Assembly: GCA_037043235.1 (NCBI GenBank)
Contig: JAWRVZ010000086.1
Span: 1,890,001-1,954,000, forward strand
Source of the DNA: Rhodeus uyekii
Lineage: Eukaryota; Chordata; Actinopteri; Cypriniformes; Acheilognathidae
Direction of reading: 5' to 3'
DNA: 64,000 bases
Both the position numbers and the translations under genes were made by a program. The notes under the pieces are model-generated. The model ran no database searches. It had not been told where the DNA came from and saw only the letters and a list, made by a program, of their open reading frames with translations. Each line of letters starts with the position of its first letter. Position 1 is the first letter of the stretch. Below are positions 1-13,600 of the stretch, piece by piece.

Positions 1-513
1 ATCTTGTGGCAACCAGTATATTGCTAGACTGCAGATCTGTTTTTTTTTGTAAGCATTTGAAGTTTGTACAAGCATAAAATAGGTCTAATTTGATCATTGT
101 TTATTAGTCTTGATTTTGTTTTCACATATTTTACATTGTTGCAGCACCTCTCTTCCCAGCCTGTCAGTAACGCTCTGGGCTGCGTTTGATTTTGTATGGA
201 CCATTGGTGACAAAGGTTCTATGATCTACTTATAATTACTCACAAAACCATTAAAACATCACAGCATTAAGGATTTTAAATGTAAAACATGCCATTTAGT
301 CAAATAAAAAAGCATCACAATAAAGACCACACTGTTCTCTACCTTGAACAATGTGAATTTGGTTACTTTACTCAAGTTTGGTAGTATATTCCTGTTCTGG
401 AAAATTATCGGTAGATCTGCCTGAAAAACATTTACCTGAAAGACTTAAATTCTTTTTTATCTTTATTCTATTGTTTTTACTGGTGCTTCTCTTTGTGAAC
501 CTCATACTTATTA

Positions 514-1112
514 AAGTGATCCCCAGTGTTGCCAGATTGGACTGATGATTTCCAACCCAACTACAGCATAAAACCTGCCCATTTAAAAAAATACCCGCCC
601 AAGACCAAAATTGTTGATGGGGGAGGCTTGTTTTAATGAAATTTATATGCATCTAGATATGAAATTTGGGCGGGTTTGTCATCAAAGCCCAATTTTTATC
701 AACCAGCCCAATGCATTTTTTTCCGGTCGGACGTGACCTGGCAACACTGGTGATCCCTCGTTTATCGCGGTTAATGTGGACCGGAACCCCCCGCGATAGG
801 TGAAAATCCACAAAGTAGGATCAGCCAATCAGCTCACGGGATACATCCACTCGTGCACTCATTCATCGATCTCGCCCTGGGAACCAATCACGTGTCTTGT
901 CTGAGTGCCCGTGGGCGTGTACAAAGCCTCTGACAGAGTTTCTCTCTTTGTCTGGCATCCTGGGAAACCGTTTCTCTCGCATCACGATGAAGCAACGCTG
1001 CTTTAAGGCTGCCGATTTGGTGGTATTACTTTTTTTTCCGATGAATATTTTTGAAAAATCCGCAATGCACTAAGGACGCGAAACTTGAACCGCGAAGTAG
1101 CGAGGGATTACT
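514..1112. mobile_element. pogo/Tigger-like non-autonomous element, interrupted
   Basis: Without the inserted MITE the ends read approximately agtgatccctcgtttatcgc and cgaagtagcgagggattact, inverted repeats of each other. A related, inverted and truncated copy lies at 19751-20040 (shared stretch: tgattggttccc / gggaaccaatca, then tgtcttgtctga). Confidence 0.75.
524..749. mobile_element. hAT-type MITE, 226 bp, nested in a pogo-like element
   Basis: Ends in cagtgttgccag and its inverse. Exact 8-bp target duplications gtgatccc lie at 516-523 and 750-757. It has split the left terminal repeat of the element at 514-1112. No coding potential. Confidence 0.88.
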
Positions 1113-1567
1113 GAATATGTAAAATACTTACTATCATTACCGCAACAGATGTTCTTTAAATGTGAATTCAATTAATAGAAAAATAGTAGTTTACTTTTAA
1201 ACACATGTGCTGAATCTACACATTATTTTCCTTCAGGTTTGACAAATAATAATAATAATAAAAAATAACCATTATCGCAAGTTTCAACATGCTACTAATG
1301 GAACTCAACCAGGCCTCACCCCCCTTTTCCCCCCTTTTTTTGTGTATTCCTTGAGTGGGAATTATTTAAATGAGGAATATTGTGACGTGTATGTACCTGG
1401 ATGAAAACTCAAGACTACAATTGAGGCGTTTCAAGGACAGTGCTTACTGTCCCTTTATAATTTTGCAGACCTTTTTCATTCTCAAACAGCAACAAAACAC
1501 ACTAAAGATTAAAAAAGCATAAGGTCCTCTTTAATGTAACAGTTTTCTCTTTTGTGAATCTACTCAG

Positions 1568-1654
1568 GAAAAGCTGCAAGATGAGAGGAAGAAGGAGTAT
1601 AATGTGTTTCTCCAAGGGCAAGAGGGAGCAAGGAAAACTGGGAAAACTCCACAG
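1568..1654 (+). CDS. cspp1: cspp1 exon 1 in window
   Basis: Encodes [17 protein letters not shown] and more, 29 codons, phase 0 to 0. Flanked by an acceptor (ctactcag) and an atypical donor (cag|gtttga). Matches the human ERLKLERNKEYNQFLRG block. Confidence 0.9.
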
Positions 1655-4600
1655 GTTTGAATAAATTAAACTATATTGTTATGTTTTATACAACAACACA
1701 AGGAATGAGTAACTTTACAAATGTTCCTATTGAACCACAGATTCTTTATTTTTTAAACTCTGTAGACATTGAATCCTCTGATTCTCAGCATATGTTGATT
1801 TTTATGTTTCTGTCAGGTCCTGGAGAGCGATCGTTTTGGCTCTATTACTCCAAAGTACCCTCCTGCTTCTCCAGAGGTGCAAGTGCAAAGAGGGAGTCAG
1901 GGCCCAGAGAACATTGTGTTCTCAAGAAGGGATGTTGCCACTCTAACTGAGCCCATTTCCGGTGAGCCTAAGGTATCAAGGCCACGGAGACTCTGGGTAG
2001 AGACACCAGATCGCTGGGGAGGCCCTCACAGAGATCACACCAGTTCTGATGAGGAGATAGAGCTCCTAGAGAAGGAAAGGCTTCGAAATGTACAGGAAAG
2101 GAGAGGAGGAAAACGTGTCAACAGCTCACACAGGTGCATCTTACAAGTCCTTTGTTAATGCTTCCTGTTTATTCTGGTGGCACTCAGAAGTGTGTCTTTT
2201 ATATTTTAGGAAGCAAAATATGAAACATTTTCTTGAGGGAGAAAATATTAATTATATAGGTTATAATTAGGCCCATGTGGAACTCTGGCGAAAGCTGCAT
2301 GGATTGGCACACAATATTAGTGCTTGTCATTCACAAAAGTTTACCATGTAATTTAACCCCATTCATTTTCCGGATTAAAATTACATTTTGAATGGATGTT
2401 GCTTACATAAAAAGTCTTTAAAATATTTAAAGAAAATAAAATATAAAATAGTACATAAAATATATTTTTGTTTCATTTAAGAAATTAATTATTTAAATAA
2501 TTAGTTGCCAACTAACTAATGTTTCCATTCCAACTAATTTCCATTTTCCTCAACGTTGGGGAGGGGGGGGATTGACCCTAATGAACCTAAATTTTTCAAG
2601 GGTAATAATGCATACATGGAAAGAAGATGGTTTAATTAGGGGAAAAAAGCTTTCATTTGATTATGCACTCATTCCAGAAATTTGCAGATGGTGTTTTTCA
2701 CAACTTCATGTAGAGGACATGAAACTAATAGTCTGACTGTGTCTGTGAAAAATAAATACCATTGCCATAGCAACACTCAATTAAAATGGCTCAAACAGAT
2801 GAAGAGCCATAAATAAACAAATGAGGTAAGTAGAAGGGTTAAATTTGATGTTTTCCTTACTAGGCAGTTAATGCAGTCTGATGCCTGTCACTGGGAGAAT
2901 AGACACTGACCCTAAAAGCATATCAGCTCAAGTACTGATCTGCAATTAGAGTAATTGGGGTTTAAAGCCAACTTTACTTACAGTAAAAGTAACTCACTTT
3001 CAGTGAAAATAAAATGGCAGTGAATCAAATAGCAGAAGTCTGTATTTTATAAATTTTCTGCCTTTTGAGTCTGCATGTGGTAGAAAAAAAATCTAAAGGT
3101 TCATTTTACCTTTAAGATATTTTGTCTTTTATAGAATTGAACTATTAAGTCTACTAGAATTTAACTCTCAGGGTTTCTAACATTGCCGAGACAGGAAACG
3201 CTGACTTTGCTGTGTTGGAAAGTGGGATTCGCTGGATTTATTGTCCATTCTATCAGTGTGATTGTATTGATTGGTGTTGATGGGGAGGCTCTAAGCATCT
3301 GATGGTTCTGCAGCCAGGCTCATTAATCCACTGGATATGTGATGTGTGTGTGACGTAATGGTTTGGCCGCAGCTGTGGAGATCAGGGTGTGTTTAGTGTA
3401 AGACACTGGGTGATGGAATTTTATGGCTGTTTTTGCTTTGTGTGATTTTAATGTAGTGTACAAGCACAGACTCGAGTGCAAATCAGATCGGTCAACGAGC
3501 AGAACATGACAGAGTTTGCTACAGGACTCATGATTGGTAAGGTCAAACCAAATGTTTCTTTACAGTGTGTGTATGTGTCTGTAATTTCTGACCTGTGACT
3601 GTCATATAGGTGCTGTTGAAGGGGATGAGGCCTCTCAGAGGAGGAAGGAACGCTACAAACTTGAGCTGCTACAGCAAATAGCCGAGCAACAGAAGAACAA
3701 AAGGAGGTGAGAAAAGATTTGATATGCCGATTGAATGAAACATTTTCATGGCAGAAATATTCACTTGATCATCTAAACTCAATTATACAGGGAAAAGGAG
3801 CTTGAGTTGAGAGTGGCTGCAACAGGTGCTGTTGATCCAGAAAAAAAGGTGAAGATTGTCAGATTTTTTATATTTTATGTGTATGTATTTAATATGTGTG
3901 TGTGTTTATATAATTAGAAACCGCTAGAATAAAGTGTAAAAAAAACTTTTATATAATTACATTTTCATGACATTAAAGAATAAGAAATCAAAAATATTTT
4001 GCATAAATATTCTGCAAAAAGAAGACAAGCCCATTTTATGCTAAATATTTTTCTTTTGCCTTTTAAATTACTATATTTAAATTGTCATAATTAATTAACC
4101 AAAAATGGTTCAAAAATATGCTTTATTTTATTGTGCTCCATTTATGTTGTTGTACACCCATATGCTGTTATTTTTCTGGTGTAATTATTTACATTTTAAA
4201 GAAGCTTTCTCAAGCTTTTGTTGTACATAAGTTCCCAGAAGCACAAAAACAAAACAAAAGTAGTTTATGCAACACATTCACTATGTTCTAAATTTGTGAA
4301 AATTATCAGTGAATAATTTTGGACTGTTCTTCGCAGCTATTTTATGGCTTTAGAAGGCTTATAATATAGTGCTACTTTTCTTTTTCTTCTTCTCTCACTT
4401 TGGAACTTTTCAGAATTTGAGATTGACCCAGTAGCTTGACACACATTTTAGCTGTGCAACACCTGCTGTGCTCCTATTTACAATCTTATCACCTTGTTTT
4501 TCACAGCCAGACCGAATCAAACAATTTGGTGCCGTGACCCGGGAACACGAGGGCAGGAGAAGGGATGTGCCTTTGCACTCAGGACTTGAGGTCTTTAGGG

Positions 4601-7600
4601 CTGACTCTGTCAGGCGGCTCAAAGAAGAGAAGCAAGCTCCAAGTGAGAGCGCACCTCCCGAGAGACCTCGTGTTGCTTTCCAGTCCCCGTCTCAGGACCA
4701 CAGCACTGTCTTAAGCCGGCTGGCTAACACATCAGGCTTTGGTCTGGAGGCTGGAGCAGGCTTTGGGGCCAATGGTACCACCCGTGTTACTGACGACAAT
4801 CACAGAAGCCTCTCAAGAGCCCTGGGGGAGATGGTTGCCCCAAGGTTTGTGTTAAATTTTGTGTTCTTAGATTTTGCACTGAAATTACAATTGTTTTGAA
4901 TTAACAGCATAACTGAAATTACAAAAGTATTTAATAATATGCCTCAATAATACTATTTGTTGCATGTTTAATTAAATATTTCTGTTTTGTGATGTCAGAA
5001 TTACAGGTGTGCGTCCTCCTTTGGGTCCCTCCCTCACGGACTCCTATCAAACTCCTTTTGATAATGCATATTACTATTATGGAGCCAGAAATCCTCTAGA
5101 CCCCAATCTGACCTATTGTGAGTGGCCTATTATGAAAATTGCCTCTTCAGTAGATGCAGTCTAGCTTAGATTCCCTGACTGTTTCAAGATAAATATAGCA
5201 GGTGAATGAATGTTTAATATGATGTTTTGTGTGTGTGTTAGATGGACCAGCAGGGGGCCAACAGTCGCACATCCCTCCAGAAGCACATTGGCCAGTTCTG
5301 CAGCCTCCCTCTGAAGGCCTCACACAGTAGGCACATATTTTCATACATAATAACTGACAAAACAAAATAATTGCTGTGGAAATAGGAATTCCTAAATAGA
5401 TTTATGAGTTGCTTTGGTAAAAAAGTTTTAATGGCAAGTTATATTGAGGTACCAGTAGGGGGCACATTTATTCAGATATATCATAATACTCATCTCTTTC
5501 TTTCCACAGACCGATCAGCCATGCTGGAGTTGTTCCTTCAGGACCAGCATTCTTTTCTTCCAAGAGGCTGCAGCAGCCCAAGGAAAGTGCTGTTAGCTAT
5601 CAGGAAGCCCTAAAGCAGCAGGTACTTTCACAATTTTTTATGGCGTGAGATTTAGTTGTCATGACATTGAAAGGGGCCAAATTAATGATCTTAATTCTCC
5701 AAGTTTAAAGATTTCTTTAAGGAAAGCTGCAGTAACGGGGTTATACAGCTTTACATTTTAATGATCAAAAATTCATTTCACAAGCATCATTGCTTTCAGA
5801 GAAAATGGCGGTCTGAATGGCTTAAACGTGCATAATATTTCACATATAATAATGTAACATGCATAATACATAGTACACATCAGTATAAATTTGCTCTTCA
5901 TTTTCTAAAATTGAATTGGAATGAACAGGAAACTAAATAAAATACTTCACACTGCATGCTAAAGAGAATAAACAGCAATACAATTGAAAAAACATCCCTG
6001 GTACATGCGTTGGCGTTGATTGACGTTTTTGCACAAACTACAAATTCTGATTCTGATAAGAATAATTGTTAAATAAGTGAGCCTGAGATGAGTCCCTGTA
6101 GTCGTCCAATTTGATTTGCATATGCTGATATACTATATATTATATAACTTAATAGGGATTTTTTATTAAATGTTAAAGTATTTTCTCAGTTGTTTAGAAG
6201 ATTAAGTTTTGATAAGTTTGATTTTCCAATAAAAGATTATGCATGTTTAAATAATTTGTTACATTTAATTATCCTTTAGCAGATTTTTATTCATACAAAA
6301 TTATATGTATGTATGTATGTATGTACAGTAATACCTCGGTTCACGAGTTTAATTCGTTCCAAGAGCGAGCTCGTAACCCAAAATGCTCGTACACCAAAAC
6401 AATTTTCCCCATAGGAATGCACTAAAAATCACTTGATTCGTTCCACAGGACCATAAATGCCCATTTTAAATATTTTTTGGGTTTTAACCTATTAATTACA
6501 TTAAAAATTATAACATTAAGATCTCATATAAATACTAATTAAGTATTTTTAGAGTTTAACTGTCAATTATTAACAATTTACTGTAACATGCACTTTACCT
6601 CTTCACTGCTAGCATGATGGAGACGAGAGGAGAGGGGAGGGGGGGGGGGGTTACTGCTTATATATTTCACTACATTGTAGCATTGCTGCTTTTAGGTTCC
6701 TTCTCATTCAGAGATTTTATTGAGAACTATTGGATTGCTGTTCTGGCCGCAACCCATAAGGGAAGAACCAAAACTATATCTCTGCTTCGGAGCTCTCTCT
6801 CTAATCCCTCACACTCAACTCTCTCTAGCACCCCTGAAACCCCACGCTCTTAAAGTGACAAGACTGTTAACTTAACACTTTTGAACACATCAGATTAACT
6901 TGTTCCTTCAACATTTGTAGCGATATTACAACGTGAAGAATAGCGATCACAATTAATGCAACAACACGAGGTAAAACCGATGTAAATCACTTATGTATAT
7001 GATCTGTACAGAGTTATATTTGTTATAGTATGCTGTTCTCTAAAAGTGTATGGCCCTTTAAGAACGTCATTGGGTGCGTTGGACTGAGAACACACACGTG
7101 AGCCTCATTAGTATGCAATGTGTCCTGTTGGTAACACATGCGCCATTAATAGAGTTTCATCATATTCACATGTAATCATATTCACAACAACTTGTAAAAT
7201 AATGCACTGTGGTGAATGATGCACCCAAACTGAGCAACGCTGAGAGAATGAACGAGTTAAGGGGTGATAAAGGGATCTTTTCGACACAAAAATGCACCTG
7301 GGTGAGGGAATATTTTTTTCTCGTACACCGATACAATGCTCGTACACCGATTTGACTGTCCATGCTCGTACACTGATTTGCTCGTATACCAAGTCACTCG
7401 TCAACCGAGGTATTACTGTATGTATGTATGTATGTGTTTCCAAGAAGAGTCTTCCTCCATTTCCTCATGGGGACTTGATACTGAAAGATGTATAGAAGAT
7501 GTTTGTTTAACTGCCTGTTTGCAAGATCATTGAGTCTGAAATAGTGCAGTGAAGGGTTTGAAGACTGATGGCCTTGAATGCTAATCTGTATTGAATTTTG

Positions 7601-10600
7601 AACTGCAGAAGTCTGACAGGAAGAGATCAGAGCAGAATCCGCTATTCACCAAGGTAAAGGGAGTCTAGAGGCAGATCAGGGTTACTTTAAAGTGGTTTAC
7701 TGAAAGTTTGAACTTTTATTCTCAGAGGTTACTCTTAAAGTCTGATTACAACATGTTGAATAATACTACTTTGATTCTGATGCTACATTCTTACAATATT
7801 TGACATTGAAGCTTTGTTCAGGTAGGCAGCAGTTGTCCCCATATCCAGGTTGAAGAGCAAAACCAACATGAATATTGCAGTTTTCATGTCAATGAATCAG
7901 ATGATGCACTGTGTGAACACTGTGTAACTGTCTGAATTTTGGAGCACAGATTCAAGAACGACAGCAGAGACGGTATCGTGAGAAGGTGGAAAAAGAGCTG
8001 TATGATGCTAAAATAGAGGCTGAGATGAAAGCCTACGAGCCCTGGGGAAGAGCAGGAGGAGGAGCTCCTTTAAGAGACGATCATGGAAATCTCATCAGTA
8101 CGGATGCAGACTTCACACTTCACACAGTCAGCTGCAATCACTACAGTTTAATAAGGCTTTAATTGGTGCAATCCGCAAATGATGGGCCATTAGTGGGAGT
8201 ATTGCAAAAGCCTTTTGTATTATTAATATTCTTTACATACCCTTTGCAAAAATCTCTTCAGCTAGAAATGTTCTTTTGTTGGTGAAATCCTTACCCAGTA
8301 ATCATGAAATATGAATCACTGGTGACAAAATGACTCAAAATCACAGGTAAGGAATTTCATTGGTCAAATGTGGGAACCCTGATATATTCAACAAGTCAAG
8401 TGAGGTCCTTGCACAAGTAACACAGACGCCATTGATGCTCATTAGGGTTCAATAGACTTAAATATTTGTTATTCCGTTTCTTCAAAGTAACAGTGTAATC
8501 TTTTTTAAATGTTATATTCGTGAAGATTCAACAAGGGGTATGTACAATTATGAACACAATCATATAGTGTAGTTATGTAACATATGCATTTAGATGCAAG
8601 TTTGGTGTTAATGATTTAAAAAAAAAATTGGTTGGAATTGGAATTAGTTGTATTCAGCAAGGACATTTAAATTAAAAAATTTGTTTATATATATATATAT
8701 AAAAAATACACACGCATGCATACAATTAATGCATTTGTATTTTGTATGTTTTTCAGTCCTTGCGATATTTTTACATTCATACTGCTACTGACATTTTGAC
8801 ATTACTGACATCAAAGAGCTCTTGTTCATCATCACAGAAGCTGAATCATAGTCCTGTTTCTGTGTTTCTAGGTGACTTGAAACGAATGCATAAATCAAAT
8901 GTGGAAGCTTATGATTCCGGAGGTAAAGAAGTCCAGATTCCAGTGATTTCTAAGACAGGTGACAGAAACTTCACCTTATGCTTCAATTAACTGTGGCCAC
9001 ATAGTTTGTCTCACAGGCACAAGAAAGTATGCAAATTATAAGTAGAACTTTTCAATAAATGTAATGACATGCAAAATAAAACCTATTGAATTGTAGTAAA
9101 ATATTGTTAAAAAAAAATATATTTTTATAAGTTATTTGTATTTACTGAAAAATAAATATTAAAAAAGGTGGGCAGCTTCTGACTTTGATTGTGGATCGTA
9201 TCCACTTTGTGAGCATTCAATCCAAATCCTTTCTATCCCTGTAGAGCCTGCAGATATTTACTCTTCTCAGCCACCTGTGCAAGCACGAGGTAAATTTTTC
9301 AACAAACTGCCCTCTCCACAGCAGCTCCATGACCAGGAATTGTACAAGGATTGTTTGAAACAACAGGTACGGACCCACTTGCCTCATTCAGCCAGCTTTG
9401 TAATCAGTTTTATGTTGTCTGTGATTTTGCCATGCCATCTCAGTTTGTCATCATCTTTGGGATGAACAGATCGAGGAAAAGAGGAGAAAGGAGGCAGAAG
9501 AGAGGGAGCGGAGCAGGCTCGAGGACGAGAAAGAAGAGAAGCGGCTGGCCGAACAGCGAGCTCTGATCCAAAGGGAGTTTGAGGAAGAGCAGGAGAGAAA
9601 GCGTCAGAAAGAGAAAGAGGTTCTTGATTTTGCATTTGCATCCAAAAATGGCCTGCTATAAGGAAGATGCATTCACTTTGAAGCACTGGTCTTGACCCAG
9701 ATTGAACATACGAGTGTGTTAAGCTTGAAATAGTCTATCCTCTAAAGGCTTTAACACAGTGATTTAAACAAGCATGACACAGCTGAAAAAAAGTATATTT
9801 TAGCAAAGTTATAACATCTACCAGCAGGGCCTAACTGCACCATGCTAGTCCTAAGCCCTTAACCTAAAAAAACAAAAACCTCTATTGTCAATAGTCAATA
9901 TTTTCAGTAGCCATTTCACCCTGTAGCCCAAGACTTGTTGCCCGCTGAAGCTAAGAAGGGTTGAGCCTGGTTAGTACCTGGATGGAAGACTTGGGAAAAC
10001 CAGGTTGCTGTTGAAAGAGGTTTTAGTGAGGCCAGCAGGGGGTGCTCACCCTGTGGTCTGTGTGGGTTCTAAAGTATAGTGACGAGGTATCCAGTATAGT
10101 GACGAGGACCAAGAGTTAGAGTTAAACCAAGGTCCTGATTCTCTGCGGTCATTAAAAATGTCCTTTGTATGGAGTAGGGGTTTAACCCTGGCATCCTGTC
10201 CAAATTTGTCCATTGGCCTCGGTCCATCATGGCCTCCTAATCATCCCCATATACTGATTAGTTTCATTGCTTTGTCCCCTTTCTAGCAATAATCTGGTGT
10301 GTGGTGGGTGTTCTGGCCAATATGGCTGCCGTCGCATCATGTAGTGCAGTGGTCCCCAACCTTTTTATCGCCGCGGACCGGACAACGGAGACAATGTGTT
10401 GTTCATGGCCAGTTTATTCCACTGTTTTGTTTTGTTTGCTGTCATTGCAGAAAACCAAGCTTTACACAGATAGGATGTCGGAAATGGAAATAGGGATTTA
10501 TGTGCTGAAACTTTCTAACAACGTTTGTTTCATACTCATTTTTGCTAGTTTGTAGGTTAAATTTGAGCAAACATAATACAAGCGTACACAAAGCACTTTT

Positions 10601-13600
10601 AAACATGAGAACGTACCGGTGAACAGAGAGAAGAGCGATACACACCTTCTCTCCACCAAAGCTACAACGCCGCAGCCGCTCAGCTCCAGTCGTCACCTAA
10701 AACCGCCCTGATATTACGATATTTTGCGCATGCGTGGTATTGGTGCGGATTTAGGTGACGTCTGGGGCTGAGCGGCTGCAAGCGGCAGTTGTAGCTTTGT
10801 CGTCGCCGTCTCTCAGCTCCCGGTTAACCTCTCGTCCATGGAAAGTCACACAATCCGAGAGAAAAACACCACAGTAAATAAAATGGAAATAATTGAATGT
10901 TCCTTGGGCGACCGGTACCGACCGGGGGTTGGGGACCACCAATCTAGTGGTTGCTGCACATTGGTGGTGATTGAGGAGATTCCCCCCTTCCATGTAAAGT
11001 GCTTTGAGTGCTAAGAAAAGCGCTAAATGTAATGAATTAGTATGTGTTGCGATTTGTATTGTCTGCACGGCTCACACAGACATCACTTTCAAACCAAGCA
11101 GCTTTGTTTTAGTCAACACGAGAAATTCATCTGACCAACTTGAAAGTAAGAGAATTTTACAGCGGGAACTTTTTCACCCTTATGCTAAACTCCAAATGAC
11201 TGGAGTTCCCACGCAAAATTTCGCCGAGCAACTGTAAATAACTACAGCTTGCGTTGAAAGAAATGTACAGTGTCGCCATATGTGCTTCCATTTTGTCACC
11301 CATTTTACAGCATATAGCCAAAAATGAGGAGTTGAGCAGGCAAGCCGAAGAGCGCCGTAGAGAGGCTGAGAAACTAAAGAAAGAAGTGGAAGAGAAAGAG
11401 AGCGAGGACCTGAGGAAGAGACACGAGAGAGAGAAGACACATCTGGAGGAGGTGAAGGGTGCTGCATTTGTTCATAAGACTTTTACCTCAAACTAAACAT
11501 GCTTTTCTGTGCTGACACGTCATTCTCAAATACCAAAAGGTCCGCAGGGCACCATCACCACCCCTACCAGCCTTGCAAAAGAAACTACGTCAGCAGACGC
11601 CTAGACTTCCATCGGCGGAGAGCCACCGCTCTTCTGCAGCTGTGTCTGTGAGTGACACGTGCACACGATTACATCCCATTTCACATGCCGTTTAGATGGC
11701 AATGCTTGGCTGTTTTCTTCAATTATGGGCGGACAAGAAAAGAATCACTTTAAAACACTTGTCACACTCACTAATTTGTCATCTACTGTTACAAATGTTC
11801 TACCATGTATATGTACATGCATCAACATTTCATCAACGTTTTTTGAAAGTCATGAATTCCCACCTCAGTGTAATTTCTATCTCAAATAACAATATCGTGT
11901 TTAACTGCTTTCTGTGGTTGAGATGACAATTTTACTGTGGTTTTCAAGTTAAAGTCTGATAGTGTTGTGAATTCTGCCCTTTTAGCTCAGTGGTTAGTTA
12001 TGTGTATGACGTTTTTCATTGCAGTGTGCGCAAATAACGTAGCGTCGCGTTCCCACTGCGTACGTAAGTAGCGTAACAGTATATTCTCTAAGTTACTCTA
12101 ACAGAACAGTAAACCGCGTGCTCAACTCCTGCCATGTTATGTGCAAGAAAGTTTATGACACAGTAAGTTTATATCCATGTTTGTTAGTAATAACGTAGAT
12201 GGTTAATGGTAATTACCATATGTGTAAATCATGATGTTTATTGTTAGATTATGTGGGTTTTCATCGATCTTTGATGCTGCTTGTATTATGTATATTTTGC
12301 GCGCTATCCCGCTCACATCGGTGCTCGTAATAACAGTTTTTAGTTACTGTAAAGTTACTGCAAATATAAAGGATACAGTCCGATGGCTTTATTTATATAA
12401 TGCATATTCGTTGATCCCTATTGCACTATGCAGCCTCAACAGTTTTGATTATTGCTACTTTAGAATGATATTCTTGGTTTATATTTCATATATTTGCACA
12501 GTTAAAAGATGTCTATTATTGATTGTAATTTGTTGCTAAGTGTTTCTTGTATTTGTTTATTGCAGAATCTACCTCAAGTACACTACGAAGTATATATGGT
12601 CACTTGTAAAATAAACGGCTAGGGTCCACATTGCAGCTTATTCTGGCCAGGAACTGCCCACTTAGACAGAATGTCTTAGTGAATGACATATAAAGTGACT
12701 AATCACATATTTTTTTTCTTCTCCTGTCTGTCTTCAATTAGATACGTTCGACGTCAACACCACATTCACCCCCTGTGCCTGCCCGCAGGAACGAAATCAG
12801 AGCCACAGGTAACTTGTATCACCGCCTGTACTCTAGCCATCACAGTTGTGAAGGACAAAGTCCCTGAACTATATACTGTCTTTGTGTGTCAGAAGAAAAG
12901 CAGACTGTGATCAAGGAGTTATCAGCCTTGCGTAGGCAGCTGCGAAGCGAACAGAGACGTCTGGAGGGACAGTTAATGCAGTCCAATGGAAATGACCACA
13001 ACCCTCCCGTTCGTGGCAGGTACGTTAATAAACAAACACGTGTCAATTAGACCCTTTTAATGAGGTTATTTTCTCTTTACAATCAACTTAAGTGAACAGC
13101 ATTCATTTGAATAGTTGACTTTTTTTTGGTCAAAATGACCCTCTGATTGTGCATTGTGCCTTATATATTGAACAGGCCAAGAGAGCAGCTTCCGGAGGAT
13201 GTTTTTGAAGTGGCAAGACTACGCAAACAAGTACCTATCAGAAGGCCAGCTTCCCACACCACTGCAGCTGCCAACATGCACAACCTTCAAGAGTTTAACC
13301 ATCTGAAGTACAGGGGTAAATGTCACACTGAGTTTCCTGTCTTTTGTTTAAAAAGCTTCTGCTGAACTCTTCAATGGACAATGGTAATTTCGCTCTCAAA
13401 AGACCTGAAATCCCATTCACCCGCCTTATTTCCTTCACATATCCACCAACAGCCGCACTCATTTCCTGTTGCTGCTGCAATGATCTTTTGTTAGCTTCAG
13501 TATCGCTAAAAAAACTGCCATCTGCTCTCCAAATACCTTTTAAAGTCACATTTTACCACTCTAAATGGCTAAATGAGTTCATTGAGACACTAAATGCCAA

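Noticed and set aside
368..652. 94-codon - strand open frame
   Set aside because: Runs across the MITE at 524-749 into flanking sequence; no family resemblance and no splice support.
4468..4899. A start codon for a separate protein at 4468
   Set aside because: The open frame is cspp1 exon 6 with intron read-through on both sides; the acceptor at 4506 and donor at 4845 define the exon.
7108..7443. 111-codon - strand frame and overlapping + frames
   Set aside because: They lie in the arm of palindromic family A copy 1, so the overlapping frames reflect the inverted repeat.
9921..10020. A genuine 5S rRNA gene
   Set aside because: Only the 3' half of 5S is present, it is diverged, and it continues into the SINE3 core.
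12231..12539. 102-codon + strand hydrophobic frame
   Set aside because: AT-rich intron sequence without conserved motif or splice sites; hydrophobicity follows from T-rich codons.
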